From Anisakis pegreffii (lineage: Eukaryota > Nematoda > Chromadorea > Rhabditida > Anisakidae), in NCBI GenBank assembly GCA_035041965.1, contig JAPYMA010002819.1:124001-188000 (forward strand): a stretch of DNA of 64,000 nt, in the 5' to 3' direction. The translations under genes and the position numbers were made by a program. Numbering within the stretch: position 1 is the stretch's first letter; each line of letters begins with the position of its first letter. Of this stretch, positions 35,701 through 49,490 are shown in pieces. The notes beneath the pieces were generated by a model, which did no database searches, was not told where the DNA came from, and was given only the letters and a program-made list of their open reading frames with translations.

Positions 35701-38700
35701 GGTTCGGGTGCGCTGAACGAGGCATGCCGGGTGGGGTGTGCGCCCCTGGTGCAGCTACTCTTCCAGAACGGAGCAATCGACCACGAGAACGTCGCCTTAG
35801 CGACTGCTGTGAAAGTGTGTATTTCTTACTGGATTTAGTTGCTTGTTACTATGTTATGGACGGATTTATTCAAGTTGTTTACTGTTGATTGTTGTTTTCA
35901 GAATAATCAAGAGCCACTAGTCAGATTGTTGCTCTCAAGATTGGTATTTGTTGATCCAGATTATCGAGTCAATAAGAAAGGAATCGATTTTGGACAAATG
36001 ACAATCAATCGAAATCTTTTGCCATCGACAGTGTTTCCGACGACATCGTGCATGTTGAACTGGCATAATGCGAGTTTATCGGTCATAGCTAATGAATGGT
36101 TACTATCCGCATGCTTACAACTAAATCAACGACTCAGAACGTCGAGGTTTGTTGTGTCGTTACTTGTATATTGCTTATTGAATGATAACTTGGCGATGAT
36201 AATGGTGATGATAAGCTTAAAGGATGGCCTTGTCGGCGTTGACACGGATTGATATCTCATCAAATCAGCTGATAAAATTGAACAGTTCATTACTGCAACT
36301 ACAATCGCTGCGAAATTTGAATGCGGCAAATAACGTGATTGAATTCATCGAAATGGAATCGGACGATTGGAATGCACCAATGCTGGAAAGTTTGTCATTG
36401 GAACATAACAAGATCAAGTGCTTACCACCGCAGGTTTGTTTGTTTATGTTTACTTGTTTATTATTTGTTTGTTTGTTTGTTTACTTATTTGTTTATTGTT
36501 TACTTATTGTTTTGTTGTTTACTGATTTGTTTGTTCATTGAGGTTTATATGGTTGCATGTAGTGTGAATATATGCATTATTTATTTGTTTGTTTACAATT
36601 TACTGTTTATTTGTTTACTGTTTACAGCTGTTGTAAACGTTGCAAAAGTGTCTGATCTTAATTAAGTTCAGCTATCAATGTGCCTGTAACAGATATTGCA
36701 TTGTGGAGAATGTAGATAAGTTACGGAAAATATTATATGGACAGTGAGAACTTGATGAATGAGAGAGATTACGGTGTGAATTGTTTAGAAAGAACGAATA
36801 TCGGTAAGATAACAATGAAATAATTTTAGATTTTTTCGTCGCGACTACCAAATTTGAGCATGTTAGACGTATCACACAATCAGTTGATTAGTCTCCCGGA
36901 AACTCTGTGGTTAGCTCCGAGACTGCGTGAACTGAACGCGTCGAATAATTTGTTAATGGCCATACCACAGTCTGCGAGAGTAACCTCGCACCCACCATCC
37001 GTCGTCGGAGTACCCGCGTCCGGATCGCATGCCTCTTCGATTGTATCGACAGTGTCATCATCGCGCACAAATTCGGTATCATCGCAGAAATCCGCAACAC
37101 CGAATCGTCATCACCCAGTGCAGGAACACACGAATCTGATGAATAATTTGATAAATTCATCAAGTAATTTCACTGGTAGTGCTAATAATAGCTATAATAA
37201 TAATTATAACAATGGCGTGGTTGGGGGTACAAGTGCGGGCTCAATATGCGGTGAATCACGCACATTCCATTCAACTATCTCAACAGAAGATTCGTTGAGT
37301 ATTAACGGACGAATGGATGATCCGAATATTCAAATACATGAACTGAAAAGGTTGGTTGGAAGCGACCTAAAATTGAACTTAGAGCTTGAAATTTTAGCAT
37401 CTACATTGTGAAGTAGAGACTTGATTTGGGGATGTGTTCAGTGATTGCTTTTAAAGTTAATTGTTGATGTTATAGTATGAGCCGCGAGGCTTGAAGAGTA
37501 TATAGGAAGTTGTATTGGTAGGATTATGGTAAAAACGTTAAATGATAGATGTATTTTTGTAGACATAATCTGTGGCAAGCCAGTGTGCGATTAGCACGTT
37601 CGGATGAATCCGATACTGAAGGTGGCACAATAATATCATCGTCAACGTTGAGCATTTTGAATCTTTCACATAACAATGTTCGTTTTTTGAACGATTCTTT
37701 CATAGTGTTTTATATAGAGATTTGGTGGATTAATTAACTAGTTTTTACTAGTCATTAGAAGTTATAAAGGGCAAAAATTTCGACTTGGAATTAACTGATT
37801 GAGTCTAGATTTGAGCGTGTTAAAAGCATAACTCAGGGTTTGCTCATTAAGAACTAATTTCAGCAGTCTTACCAGTAAAGTATTTGGCTTCGAGGTAATA
37901 GTTTGGAACTTCATCTAGAAAGAACATCAGATTAGTAATTTACCCAGTGATATATTCACGTTTTGAGAAGTAAATGACTGAGTAGTGAATTACATATACA
38001 GAATAATATCGAAGTTAGAAGTATTCTCATTTAGCAGTAACTTCAGAACGGTAATTTTGAGAAACTAGTTTACTGTTGGTTAATTTATGGTATTAAGATG
38101 GAATCTTGCATCTGTAAAGTGTAATCTTGCCAAGGTGCTTTCAGTTGAAAGTATTACCGCCATGTCTGGCTTGCTGTTGTCCAAGACTGGCACGTTTGAA
38201 CGTCGCTTATAACAAGTTGACATCGCTGGGGGCTATAGAGTGTCTCCCGTCAAGGCTGAGACATTTGGACGTGTCGAATAATCAGTTGGTGTGTGCGTTT
38301 CAAAAGGTGAACAATGCGCAACTGATATGCCATGCGACGAGCAGTGCTAGTGGCACGTCGATTTCGAACGGAATGTCACAACTGATACGACAGTCGAGTC
38401 CGACCAGGAACCCAAGTGGGACTTGCTTGATTGATTTGTTGACTGATTCGGTGTTTAGTGCTTGTTGTTTTTTGGTTGATTTGTTTATTTCATGTGGTTT
38501 TTTTATTCGACTGCTGCGATTGGGTTGAGGTTGGTGTTATTGATGCTGGTCGATGTGGATATGATATTGTTGATTTGATCGTAATTTGAAGTCTTATTGA
38601 GGGAGTCGTTCGAAGTCGGCAGTTCGAAGTCAACGTTCTCTGAGCGTTGCACGAGCGGGCGACTCGTTGAACGATGCACATGTGGATGCATGTGTGCACA

Positions 38701-41700
38701 AGCAGCACACTCGTCTCGAGACACTGAAAACATTCCAAGCGGCCAAGAACCGACTTCAAGAGATACCCCTGATGCTGCCGAACACGTCGTTTCCCCCGCC
38801 GTCGTTAAGTCCGAGAAAGAAGATACGAGATGCTAGATTGAAAGATAACAATAGCAGCCATAATAATGTGCGTTCTATACTAATGATGATAATTGTAGTA
38901 GGGACTTGTATTGGTTGATAATGACATTAGTAATATTGTGACGGTGATTTAAAATGATAAAATCGTGATGCTGATGATAATAATAACGGTAGTAATCGTA
39001 ATGGTGAAAAGGGTTACAATAACAATGGTACTCTTATGTAGGAATTGTTGAAGTGAGATAACGATGCTGATAATAATGATAAGGATTAGTAATTGAAGTG
39101 ATAATACTGAGTAATGATTATTTTGATTATAGAGACGACGTAATCTGATATTCCCGTCACTGACCTCATTGGACGTTAGTGATAATTGCATAAAAACCGT
39201 GCCAGCTGCGCTGTCGTTTCTTTCCTCGTTGTCAGTGCTGAATCTGTCTGGAAATGTTGGCATTGAGTCGTTACCCCCAGAACTTGGTCTTTTAGGTCGG
39301 TGATTATCTTGTTTGTTCATTGTTGATATTATTGTTGCTATTATTATCATTTAGGAAAGTTCTCAGATGCCTATACTTGGAATATGTTTAAGGGAAATTG
39401 TGGAATTTGAATCTGAAAGGATGCTCACTTCGAGATCCGATTAGAAGTATGATAAAGGTTGATAACTACAAAACGGTGGACTTAATCGCGTATCTGAAGT
39501 CGATTTTAGAGGAGTTCGTTTTTCTTTTTTTCATTTGTGTTTGTTATAAGCAAATATTGTTTCGGTTGAATCGATGAATAAATAAGCAAATGAATAAATA
39601 CGTTTACAGTTCTCGTGCCTATACAAGACTGAAGTTGATGATCGTCGGTGTACAAGGCATCGGTAAAACTTCATTGCTGCAGCAGATTCGATTGGAAGGA
39701 ACTGTTGGAAAACGAACACAACCTAACGATGTGATTCAGTTTTTGATTCTTTGAAGTGTTTACCTCAACAATTTGAGAATTTGTACGAGATTTTGTGTAT
39801 GTCCGCTTGTGTATATCAAATAAGTTATGATAGTGATATTTATTTATGATTGTTATTAACGGATTTCGTATGATTTAAGATGAATAGAACGAAGAAGGAA
39901 GATAAAGTTTGAGGGAATGCGGGGTTATGATAACGACAACATAGTGGTGATGATAGTATAGGTATCGTGATAATAAAGTATTGCACTTAAGAGTTGGTCG
40001 CGACGTATGGGTCATGCATCGGCAACTGGCGATCGAACAGCCAAAGGAGCGAACATATCAACAGTTGGTGTTGATATAGCTGAGTGGACGTTTGAACCGA
40101 AGAAGACAAAGGGTCAGTAGTTTGTGATAATAGTGATAAGATGGTGATATGTTGAGCGAATTTGAAACTAATCAATTGAAGGTGAGCCAACGTTCGGACC
40201 GTTGACATTTCGAACGTGGGATTTTGGTGGCCAAAGAGAATATTACGCAACACATCAGTATTTTTTATCGAGACGATCGTTGTACATCGTTGTTTGGCGT
40301 ACAACTGATGCTGAGGCGGCACTGCCTGACTTAAATCAATGGCTCGTGAATATACAGGTGTGCGATTCGGTGATAGAGTGGCTCGGTTCAGCTGCTCTAT
40401 CTTGATAGAGTGGCTAGTACAGTGGATCGAATTTTTAGGCTCGTGCACCGAATTCACCAGTTATTATTGTTGGTACACACGTCGATCAGATTCTGTCGAA
40501 TCGAGAGCGTTTTCCGGAGGGGTATTTGGAGGAGTTGGATGCGATTATTAGAGGTTTTGTTTTGTGGTGATAGTCAGTGAACAGTGCTTATTGATGGTGA
40601 TAAATAAACAAAAATACGATAATGAATAGATGATATATTGTAGAGCGTTTCGTGCTAGTGCCGGATGCAGACAAGAAGGGTTTGCCACGAGTGGTTGAAT
40701 CGGTGTTCGTGTCATCGAAAACCAAATATAACATCAGATCGTTGTGCAATCTGCTCTACAGGACTGCATTCGATATTCGAATAGCGGGTAGCAAAGAACG
40801 TCTTTTGGACCAGAAAATACCCGCATCTTATTTGGCACTTGAGAAGGTTGCTGGCTTGTTGTTTTGATGGCTTGAATTTGGTGATGCGACCAACTGTCAA
40901 TTAGTTTTGTTGGCAGTAGTATCAGTGATTCTTGCCTCATAATAGTAGTAGTGATTAAATTTATCCGCGTAAAAGCTCGATTTGAGTGAGTGCCTGCTTG
41001 TACGTTCTGCGTTTGTGTCTGATTGAAAGAGTTGATTGAACGGTGCAAAAAAACAGTTTGAGAATGGAATCAGACTGGCAGTGAGTGATGAGTGGTATCT
41101 GTTCGAAATTGTAATTCGTAGTTTACATTTTTTTACGAATCATCAAGTCGTTGATATTATTATGGTTATTGTTGGAACTTTAAGATAGTGGTAGCGCTCG
41201 GTGATGAACGACGTTCAGTGGGTATCGAGCCAGTGATGAAAGCCAGTGATTTTCGGTTGGCAGTTCAAGAGAGAATGTTAAAAAATTACGGTCGTGCTTT
41301 CAGGGATGATATCGAATTCAATCATGCTTGCTCATTTTTACACGAAAACGGTTATTATTCATTGTTGTTGTTTAAAAGATGGTAACATTAATGTGTGCTG
41401 TTGATATAAAATGGAGCAAATCAAAAACTAATGAAGCGGTCGTCATTCAACGAACAGAACGTGCTAAATATCAGTGCGAGGTTACTGAGACCGTCTTGTG
41501 GCTGTTCAGTGAGCGAGTGCGAGAGCGAATGGGCGAGTAATCAAATTTCGAGTGTTTTGCTCAAAGCAATAAGCGATTTCGAAGTGGTTACATTGTAACT
41601 CAGAGCGTTGTTGGATTGGTTGGCTATGTTGCTCGTATGGAAAACAATAGGTGGACAATGAGAGACGTGTTCTGGCTTCTACGAGAACACAGATATTTCG

Positions 41701-44700
41701 TCCCCTGTGAAGGCTAAAACAATGACTGGAGATCCAATCGGTTAAATTATTCGAGCTGACATGGCCACGTGAGATTAAGTGTTTATTCGATCTGTAATCA
41801 CATAAGGACAGATCGAATAAAGATGCTAAACATGTTTAATATGAGAAGTTAAATCCGTGTAAATGCGAAAAAATTTCAGGCGTAATGCTTCACTATGAGG
41901 ATGTGACTTTACGTGAATTGTATTTTCTGGATCCACAATGGCTATGTGATATCCTTGCACACGTGATAACAATACGCGAGATAAATCCGTTTGCGAGAAA
42001 TGGTCTAATGAAAATCGATGATTTACATATTCTTTTTAAATCGTTGAAACTCGGCAATTCAGCTATTAATTTAAGGTTAATGATCGTGATATTTATTGGC
42101 TTACTTGCTCTTATGTGTTGTTTTGAAATTTTTTTCACAGAATGAAGAATATTGTATCAAAAACATTTCTGTTCAGATGAAAAGATATTTTTCTGATTTT
42201 GATGCTAATTTTTTAAGATCTCATATAATTTCGTTGCTACACAAATTCGAAGTGGCGTTAACGTGGCAGTCACGTTCGCTGTTGATTCCATCGCTGTTGC
42301 CCGACGAATATCAACTGCGTGGTGGTTATCCTGGATCTCGAGTCGCTGTGAGTTTTGCCGTAGTATCAGCATAGGGCGAATTATACTGCTTCAGACCGTC
42401 AGTAACCGTTCACAAGCGAAATTAACCGCATTGCTCGGTGGAAATGACCGAAATCTGAAAGCAAAAGTGATCACACTACAACCAAAATTCCAGGTAGCGA
42501 CCAAAGTGACCGGTTGGCAATTGCACTGGGCACGTGAGCCAGCCCCAGCGGCTCTGGCTGGAGCAGGAGGTTCTGCTAGAGATCGTTCCAGTGGTAGCGC
42601 TATTCGTGGCACAGGCAATTCCCTACCCCTGCAATCTCTGTTCTATCAACACAGCCTCGACGAGCCATCGTTGTTGAAGCATTCGAAAAGTATGATGACT
42701 AGCAGGAGCACAGGGCCTAGAATTGCTAGTTCAGCTGCTGCTCAAAAGCAGTCGTCATCGAACGTTGCGGACACCACAACGGTGAACTCTGGGAGCACGA
42801 AACATGGCGCAATTATAAGTTTAGATAAGAAACAACTGGATCAAGAAGATGGACAGCTGGTAGAACAAGAACGAAAATATCAATTGGACGTTAGCATTGT
42901 GAATGAGGTTCGGCATGGGATTTTTCAGTGTTAGACTGTATATTGTCGAGATTGTCTGGAAATTTATCATTGAATAAGAAAGAAGAATGCTTCAGTATTG
43001 TGTTGATGAAGAGTGTAGGGGTAATGTTCAGAGTCACACGTTTCTGGGAATGTTGTGCGGTTGAATTGAATTGGATTGGATGGAAAGAGATTTTGAAGTT
43101 GTGGTGCTGTGAATTTTGAAGATTTAGTTTAGAAAATTCCGATTGTTGTTTTACTTCGAAATGAAATTCAAAAGCCAATCGGCAGAAGCATTATTCATTT
43201 TGTGTGTTTCGATTGAAGGAGATCGTGCGTCGAGTATATGTGATGGCTTATGTACCGTCGGGATTTTGGTCACGTCTAATGACACGTATTCTGTGTGACG
43301 ATCACATCACCTATTCAATCGAGCACATGTTCTATATTGATCAGATTTGTTGTCTATTATCTGCACCCACATCATCAACCTCGAATCAGTCAGAAATTGA
43401 TCAACTGAAAAGAATTTGTGATCGGGAATATAAACCTGAATGGTTATTGTGGCAGACGGGCATTGAGGTGAGTGATTGGGATTCGGATTGAATGAATTGA
43501 ATTTCCAACGGATTTTTCGAGCTTTCCCACTGATGGTATTCTGTTGATGAGCAGGGATTTAATGTTTTGTTATTGTTAATGTTGTTGTTTAAAAAGTGTG
43601 ATGATTTCTGAGAAAAGATCAAATTCAGGTAATCGCATTCGGTCATTCATTATTTATATTACGTCAGTTTTTACCGCTAGCTGATGTGTGTGATGTACAC
43701 TATGAGAATGTGGAATGGCGATTGAACACAGAGGACGGTCAGTGGCGTACAAATGATATGCATAATTCGGCTCTAATTGAAATTATTTTCCCGTCGTTCA
43801 GGTCATTTTCAGTTGATTGATTTTGCTATTGTTACTGACTGGTGTTGTTATTAAAATAGTCAGTGTTATTTGTTGGGATTTTCAGTATAGCACTGAATGA
43901 TGGTAGCAGAGAATACATTTTACGTACAGATCGTTCATTTGTGACAAAATTTATGGCGTTGGTTGTTGATATTATCGACACACTCTTGGAGGATTGGTTT
44001 GTGAATAGTCTGTTGTTTTAGGATTGTTCAAATTTTGTTTGTTTTGACCAGAATGCGTTGTTACGTAAATGATTCATTTCAATATGAAACCTTTTTGTGA
44101 AAAACATTTTGGAATTTTCGTTTCCATAGAATACAGAAGTCATTTTGGTTGTTAACAAATCCGTGTTTTTTTGGAGGATATTGAAGAATTTTTTCAGTTG
44201 TTTGTTTGTTTGATTGTTCTCCTCTTTATTTGTTTGTTTCCGAAGTAAATTTGAATAGTCGCGTTCAACAGTTCAAATTCAGGTACCCGTCGTTGGGTAC
44301 ACGATTCGTACATACGTCTGAAGGTCGTCTTCTGGTGAATCGACTGATTCCGTGTCCAAATTGCGCAAGTCTCTATCGCAACTCCGCGACAGATACGGAT
44401 TCCACTGAGAAGGACTCAAGTTTTGCGGTCAATAAGAAACCCTCAACAAGCAGCAGGTTTCTTTCTGCTTTTGTTGCATTCAGTGCTTTGTTTATTTGCT
44501 CATTTATTTATTCGCTTACTTGGATGATTTCTGACTGAATTGTTTTTTTTTTGTTTCAGTATGCGATCTCAAACGGTTGGTGATTTCTGTAAGGTGGAGG
44601 CTACAACGCCAGGCGCACCCAATCTGCTGCATGCGTTCTCAATTGAGGAGTGTATTCTGAACGCACACGAAGGTAAGAATACGGTATGTGCGCTACACGG

Positions 44701-47700
44701 CGAGCAGCCCATTGAACAGATCGCACCTGATACCGTATTCCTGGACATCAATAGCGATTATCTGATTGGGTTTGAGTTCGTGAAACGCGGCAAAATGATT
44801 GGTCGAGGCGCGTTCGGCTTTGTTTTCAAGGCTGCGCTCAAGAATACGGTAGGTTTCATGGCTAGAGCATAAGTATTAATGAAGTGGTGACGTTGTGAGG
44901 AGATTGTAGGGTTGATAGTGTTTTGTGAGAAGTTGCAGTGAGCGTTTTAATGTTTATAAGTGGTAGATGACAGTGGATGATATAATTTGATTTGTTTGAA
45001 GGAACAAGGAATGCAAGATGCAGCGCTGAAAATGTTGGAACCAGTTGAGCCTGGAATGGGTGCCAGAGCCTCATCGATCTCAGCTTATAAAGTGAGTGGC
45101 AGATTGAATACTCGTACAGTACCCGTACGGTACCAGTACAGTCGAAGAATGAAGTAAACAATGAGTTCACAAAACAAGTGAATAAGTGAGCAACAATTCA
45201 TTGATTTTTATCTTATTTTAGGCTGCTCGAACGAAATGGATTCGCGACCCATTGCAGAACGCATGTCGTGCGTATTGTACGTGTCGTCAAGAGTTGAATG
45301 TGTTAGCGTCACTGCAGCACAGCCATATCACTGCTCTTCTAGGCGTATGTAGACGTCCACTTGCACTGATTGTTGAGTTGGCTCCGTTGGGAGCGCTCAA
45401 TCATCTGCTGTCGAATTATCGCCGAAGTGGAGCTCGTCTCCATTTGAGTGTTATCCAGGATACGGCTAGTCAGGTAATGAAGCGAACTCTTTTATAGATG
45501 AGGTTGATTTTGGTCCGGTTTTCTGATCCGCGAAATCACTTGTCTATCGCCTTTTGTAAGAAGGCGATGGACAAGTGATTTCGCGGTGTAGTATCTGAAG
45601 GATTACATATTTTTGAAAATTTCTCGCCCAGAAAACTTCGTCTTTCATTCCCTCGATGAGAATCTATCTCTTCGGTTGTTTTAGGTGGCCAAAGCGCTCG
45701 AGTATTTACACGAACATCACATAATCTATCGAGATTTGAAATGTGAAAATGTTCTAACGTGGCGGTTTCCGCCACCGTTCAGTCAAATCACTGACGTGCA
45801 CGTAAAGTTGGGTGATTATGGAATATCGCGAAGTTCATTTCCATCGGGCGGAGCGAAGGGTTTCGGTGGTACTGAAGGGTTCATGGCACCTGAAATTATG
45901 CGATATAACGGAGAGCAAGAGTACACTGAGAAGGTCGATTTGTTTGCGTGTTTCAGAGTTTTTCTGTTCATGTTTTTCAGTGATTTTCAAAAAATTCAGG
46001 AATTCTTATGTGTGCGAACTCTGTTTAATTTGCAAACTGTACGACAGAATTGCATTGCATCTAAAACACACACTGGTATTGCAGGTGGACTGTTTCTCGT
46101 TTGCGATGTTCATCTACGAACTGATCAGTCTTAAGCTACCGTTTGATGGGCATGAGCAACTTAAAGAATACATCCTGGATGGTGGTAGACCACGACTGAC
46201 ACCATCGGTGTGTTTTTGAGTTTTTCGATGACTGATTATAGAAATGATCAATAAACGAGTAAATGTGTGATGTGCTTGATATTTTCATTTTGGTTGTTAT
46301 TATTATGTTTGTGTTTATTATTATTATTACGGTTGTGTTGTGTTATTGATAATGTTATTAGTATGGTTATATTGATAATGTTATTACAATTGTTGTTTTT
46401 GTTGATATTATTGTTGTTATGGTTGAAGGAATTATTGTATCCATGCAATGTGTTGGATGTGATGGTGATCTGTTGGGCATCACAGCCAGTCGACAGACCG
46501 TCAGCGTCGCAGATTGTCTCGATGACGACTGCACCCGAATTCACGCATTTATTAGATGTGATCTCGTTGAACGACGCCGATTCGAGTGTAAATTCGTCGG
46601 TTTCATTTCCGAGTTTGTTGATTTGTTTGTTGTTTGTTTATGTATTGCTTTGTTGAGGTTTTTATTGATGGAGTTGTTTGATAGTTGACAGATGAATATT
46701 TCAGCGGTTGACGAGACTGAGATAGGATCGAATTTTGAGGATAGTGTTGAGGGAGAGGTGTGGCTGAGTCGATCCGATGGATCGGTGACTGTGCTTGGTT
46801 GTAATCAGTACGGATGGCTCGATTCAAAGGTGTTGTCTTTGATTCATTGATTTCGATCGAATTTCATTAACAAACTAACAGTTTTATTGCAGAGTATAAC
46901 GGTGGGTGTTGATGGCACGATAATAACAGCAATGTGCGTTGTGAGTGACTCCATTTGGCTAGCTGAATCGACGGGGATTATACGAGTTTATTGGTATCTT
47001 CTTTGATTGGCACTAATTTGTTCAGAATGATGACAGTTGTGATAATATTTTCATTGATGGTCAAGTTGTCAGTAATCTATCAGTAGGAGTTAATGATAAT
47101 TAAGCTGTTTCAAATTTCAGTCGATCCTCCTATGCAGAGCTGTATTCGTTTTCAATATCACGATTTCTTCCGTCAGCTCACCTCTCGATCAGTGTTCTGT
47201 CACTGACGGTATTCTCGCAATTCCCTCAGTTGATTCTTGTCTCGCTACCATCAACTCTGTTATTATTGCGTGGTGATCGATGTATTGATAATCCTTTCGT
47301 TTCCATTTGTGACACTTCTATCATCTATTCATCAGCCGTTCTGGATACGAATAGTAATAACAATAATATCAGGTGGTTTTGGATTTTGTAGATTTTTAAT
47401 GAATATATTACAGTGATCTTTTTGATACTCCATTTGTAATATTGTTAATTTATATTTAATGCAAAATTGAGAATGTGAATATGCAACGTTAAAATTGGGT
47501 AATGAATGATAAAATTATCTAGGTAAAGTTACAATTTAAGGTTGAAGTTTGAAGATTTACTGAAACTTAATTTATGTTAACTGTAGCAAATTATGAATGT
47601 ACGCGTAGTGAGCATGTATTATAAAAATTAGGAATTTTAGAGAACGTTTGTGTCATTATAAGGTTATTATTGTTGTTGTTACAGGCAGATTTGGACAGGG

Positions 47701-49123
47701 CATTGTGAGGGTGCGATTTCGGTGTATACAATTGGCGCAGATGAGAAATTCCAATTGAGCGATAGTTTAACGCATGGCACTGCAGAGGGTGCCGGTGCAG
47801 GGCAACATATGGGCACCGTTTCACATTTGGTCACTAGTCGAGCAGATCCCACGCTCGTATGGTCTGCGGTTATTCCGGGCAGTAAGGTTAGTTGATCGCA
47901 GGGTTTTCTCTGCTAGAAGTGTGCCAGTGCGCAATCTGAACAAGCTTCAGCAGTCAGGGTCTAAATTGAATCATGGATAAGCTTTAGTCAACGCGACCTA
48001 AATTATGATCTAGCAAAATATGAAGTTGAGCTTGTCGTAATGGTGTCTCTTGGTTTGACATGGTGATTGTGCTGAGCGCTTATAAGATGGGATGGTAAAT
48101 TGATAAAATGGCTGAATTTTCGCCCTTTAAATCAAATTTTAGGTATATCAATGGTCAATCGTTGACCGTAAAATTCGTTCGAAGTTGGACGCGCGTAAGA
48201 TTCTACCCTCATCAGAGTCGATCTCAACGTTGGACATCGAAGCGGCTCGAGACGGTCATGTGACCGCATTGTCGTTGCTTGATAAGCCCGATGGTGCACA
48301 ACTGTATATAGGTACAAGTAAGGGGGTGGTGATTGTGGCACAGGCTCTTCAGGTGATCTTTCGTAACACTCTGAATTTTCTCTTGGGGGGATTGACATTA
48401 TCATATAAGATTTAAAGAGGCATTGGTTTTGTATCTCAAAGATTCCAGTGAGAATCCAAAAATTTGAAGCAGTGCAGCACATCGTTGGCTCTCAAAAAGG
48501 TATAAGATTTCTGAGATTTGCCAAGGGTGTAAGATTCCGTGCCGTAAGGTTCACGTGCTCTGACGATCATAAGCTGACGACGATTGTTATTTTGCAGATG
48601 CGACCGTTAGCTGCATTCCGTCCATATCTAGAGGATGTTCATTCAATAGTGGTATTGGATGGCGCACTAGCATTATTGGAGTTAAGCTGTCGCGGTAATC
48701 GACAGCGTGATATGAACAACGTGAGTGGACTGAGTGGTGTAAGTGGATCTGCGTCGAGATCAGTGGGAGGTATTAGCACGAATAGTGGAAATGGCAACGA
48801 ATTGATGATGGACACTGTGAACTGGGTCAAGGATCGCGTCTCGGAAACTGTCAATCGATTCAGATTGACTTCGAATGATTATCAGCAATCGTCAGGCAGT
48901 TATATTGTGACCATTGGGAACGGATATAGGTAAGGCTATTATTATTATTATTGTTGTTGTTGTTATTGTTATGTATAATTATTGTTGGGTATATTTTGTG
49001 ATTGGATTTAATTTGAGATGTCTGATCGATCGATTCACCGACCAAAAGCATCAGCGATCAACACCACCAAGACGCGAGTCGCACTGTGCGATTATATGGC
49101 GTACTGATGACTGGGTATCATGA
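32709..49123 (+). CDS. lrk-1: Leucine-rich repeat kinase LRK-1 (ROCO family, LRRK1-like)
   Basis: 43 exons, total 8268 nt, 2755 aa: 32709-32756, 32926-33085, 33537-33743, 33932-34094, 34254-34398, 34528-34619, 34842-35013, 35108-35226, 35613-35814, 35902-36146, 36223-36433, 36830-37350, 37563-37677, 38145-38415, 38602-38867, 39133-39295, 39393-39513, 39610-39730, 39992-40112, 40182-40357, 40439-40553, 40644-40846, 41185-41350, 41880-42085, 42141-42324, 42375-42907, 43219-43467, 43629-43801, 43886-43996, 44283-44456, 44560-44848, 45002-45091, 45222-45473, 45685-45933, 46085-46207, 46429-46612, 46705-46829, 46893-46993, 47121-47372, 47685-47886, 48143-48352, 48598-48929, 49018-49123. LRK-1 is a GTPase-kinase of vesicle sorting. 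Domains in order: ankyrin repeats (GRSALHIAAQHGN, TPLHVAASSGQ), leucine-rich repeats (LNLSHNN...LDVSDN), Roc GTPase (P-loop GVQGIGKTS, DFGGQ, THVD), COR (YVPSGFWSRLMTRIL), kinase (IGRGAFGFVFKA, AALK, YRDLKCEN, DYGISR, APEI), beta-propeller-like C-terminus. Exons 1-2 and 25-26 are the least certain boundaries. Confidence 0.92.
35411..35473. repeat. Three-copy 21-bp tandem repeat in an lrk-1 intron
   Basis: Units 35411-35431, 35432-35452 and 35453-35473, each of the form TTTGAG-TGGCT-GAGCTCTT with a few differences, lie within the intron between 35226 and 35613. The copies are recent enough to align without gaps. Confidence 0.7.
45528..45586. repeat. Near-perfect 26-bp inverted repeat in an lrk-1 intron
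   Basis: Arm 45528-45553 and arm 45561-45586 are complementary at every position, with a single G-U wobble, around a 7-nt loop (45554-45560). The arms begin and end with CCGCGAAA/TTTCGCGG. It lies in the 211-nt intron between the kinase exons ending at 45473 and starting at 45685. It could be a MITE, a small-RNA precursor or both. Confidence 0.75.
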
Positions 49124-49373
49124 ATGCATTTACGATAATACACACATTATAATAATCCTCATTCAAGTCATTTCACAAGTCATTCCATAACGTTTACTAG
49201 CACAACACAACATCGTTTTAGGCTCTCTGCTCTCACTTTCTTGTATTTATGTACGTATGCACGTGTGTTCGCTCGGCTGTCGATTGCTGTTCATTTTTAA
49301 TATATTCAAAGTATTTCTCAATAATATCGATGGAAAACGCAGTTGTTTATTAAAAGCGGCAGTTTACGAAGAA

Positions 49374-49490
49374 AGGTTAGAGCGCAGACGGCGTAACCTA
49401 CTCTCCTGGTCTCCCCCTGTAAAACTCACTCGCACTGACCTGCGAACAGAGGTTAGAGTGCAGACGGCGTAACCTACTCTCGTTCTCTGC
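49374..49490. repeat. Minisatellite cluster 1 (AGGTTA...TAACCT units)
   Basis: Two units with the 26-bp core at 49374-49399 and 49450-49475 (76 bp apart). The core starts AGGTTAGAG and ends CGTAACCT, giving 6-bp inverted ends, and is followed by TACTCTC and then GTTCTCTGCCC-type sequence. Confidence 0.85.

Noticed and set aside
37441..38144. Extension of the lrk-1 LRR exon through GTTCGTTTTTTGAACG
   Set aside because: Ending at the gttcgt donor after 37677 and resuming at 38145 recreates a correct LRR (LNLSHNN-LKVLPPCL).
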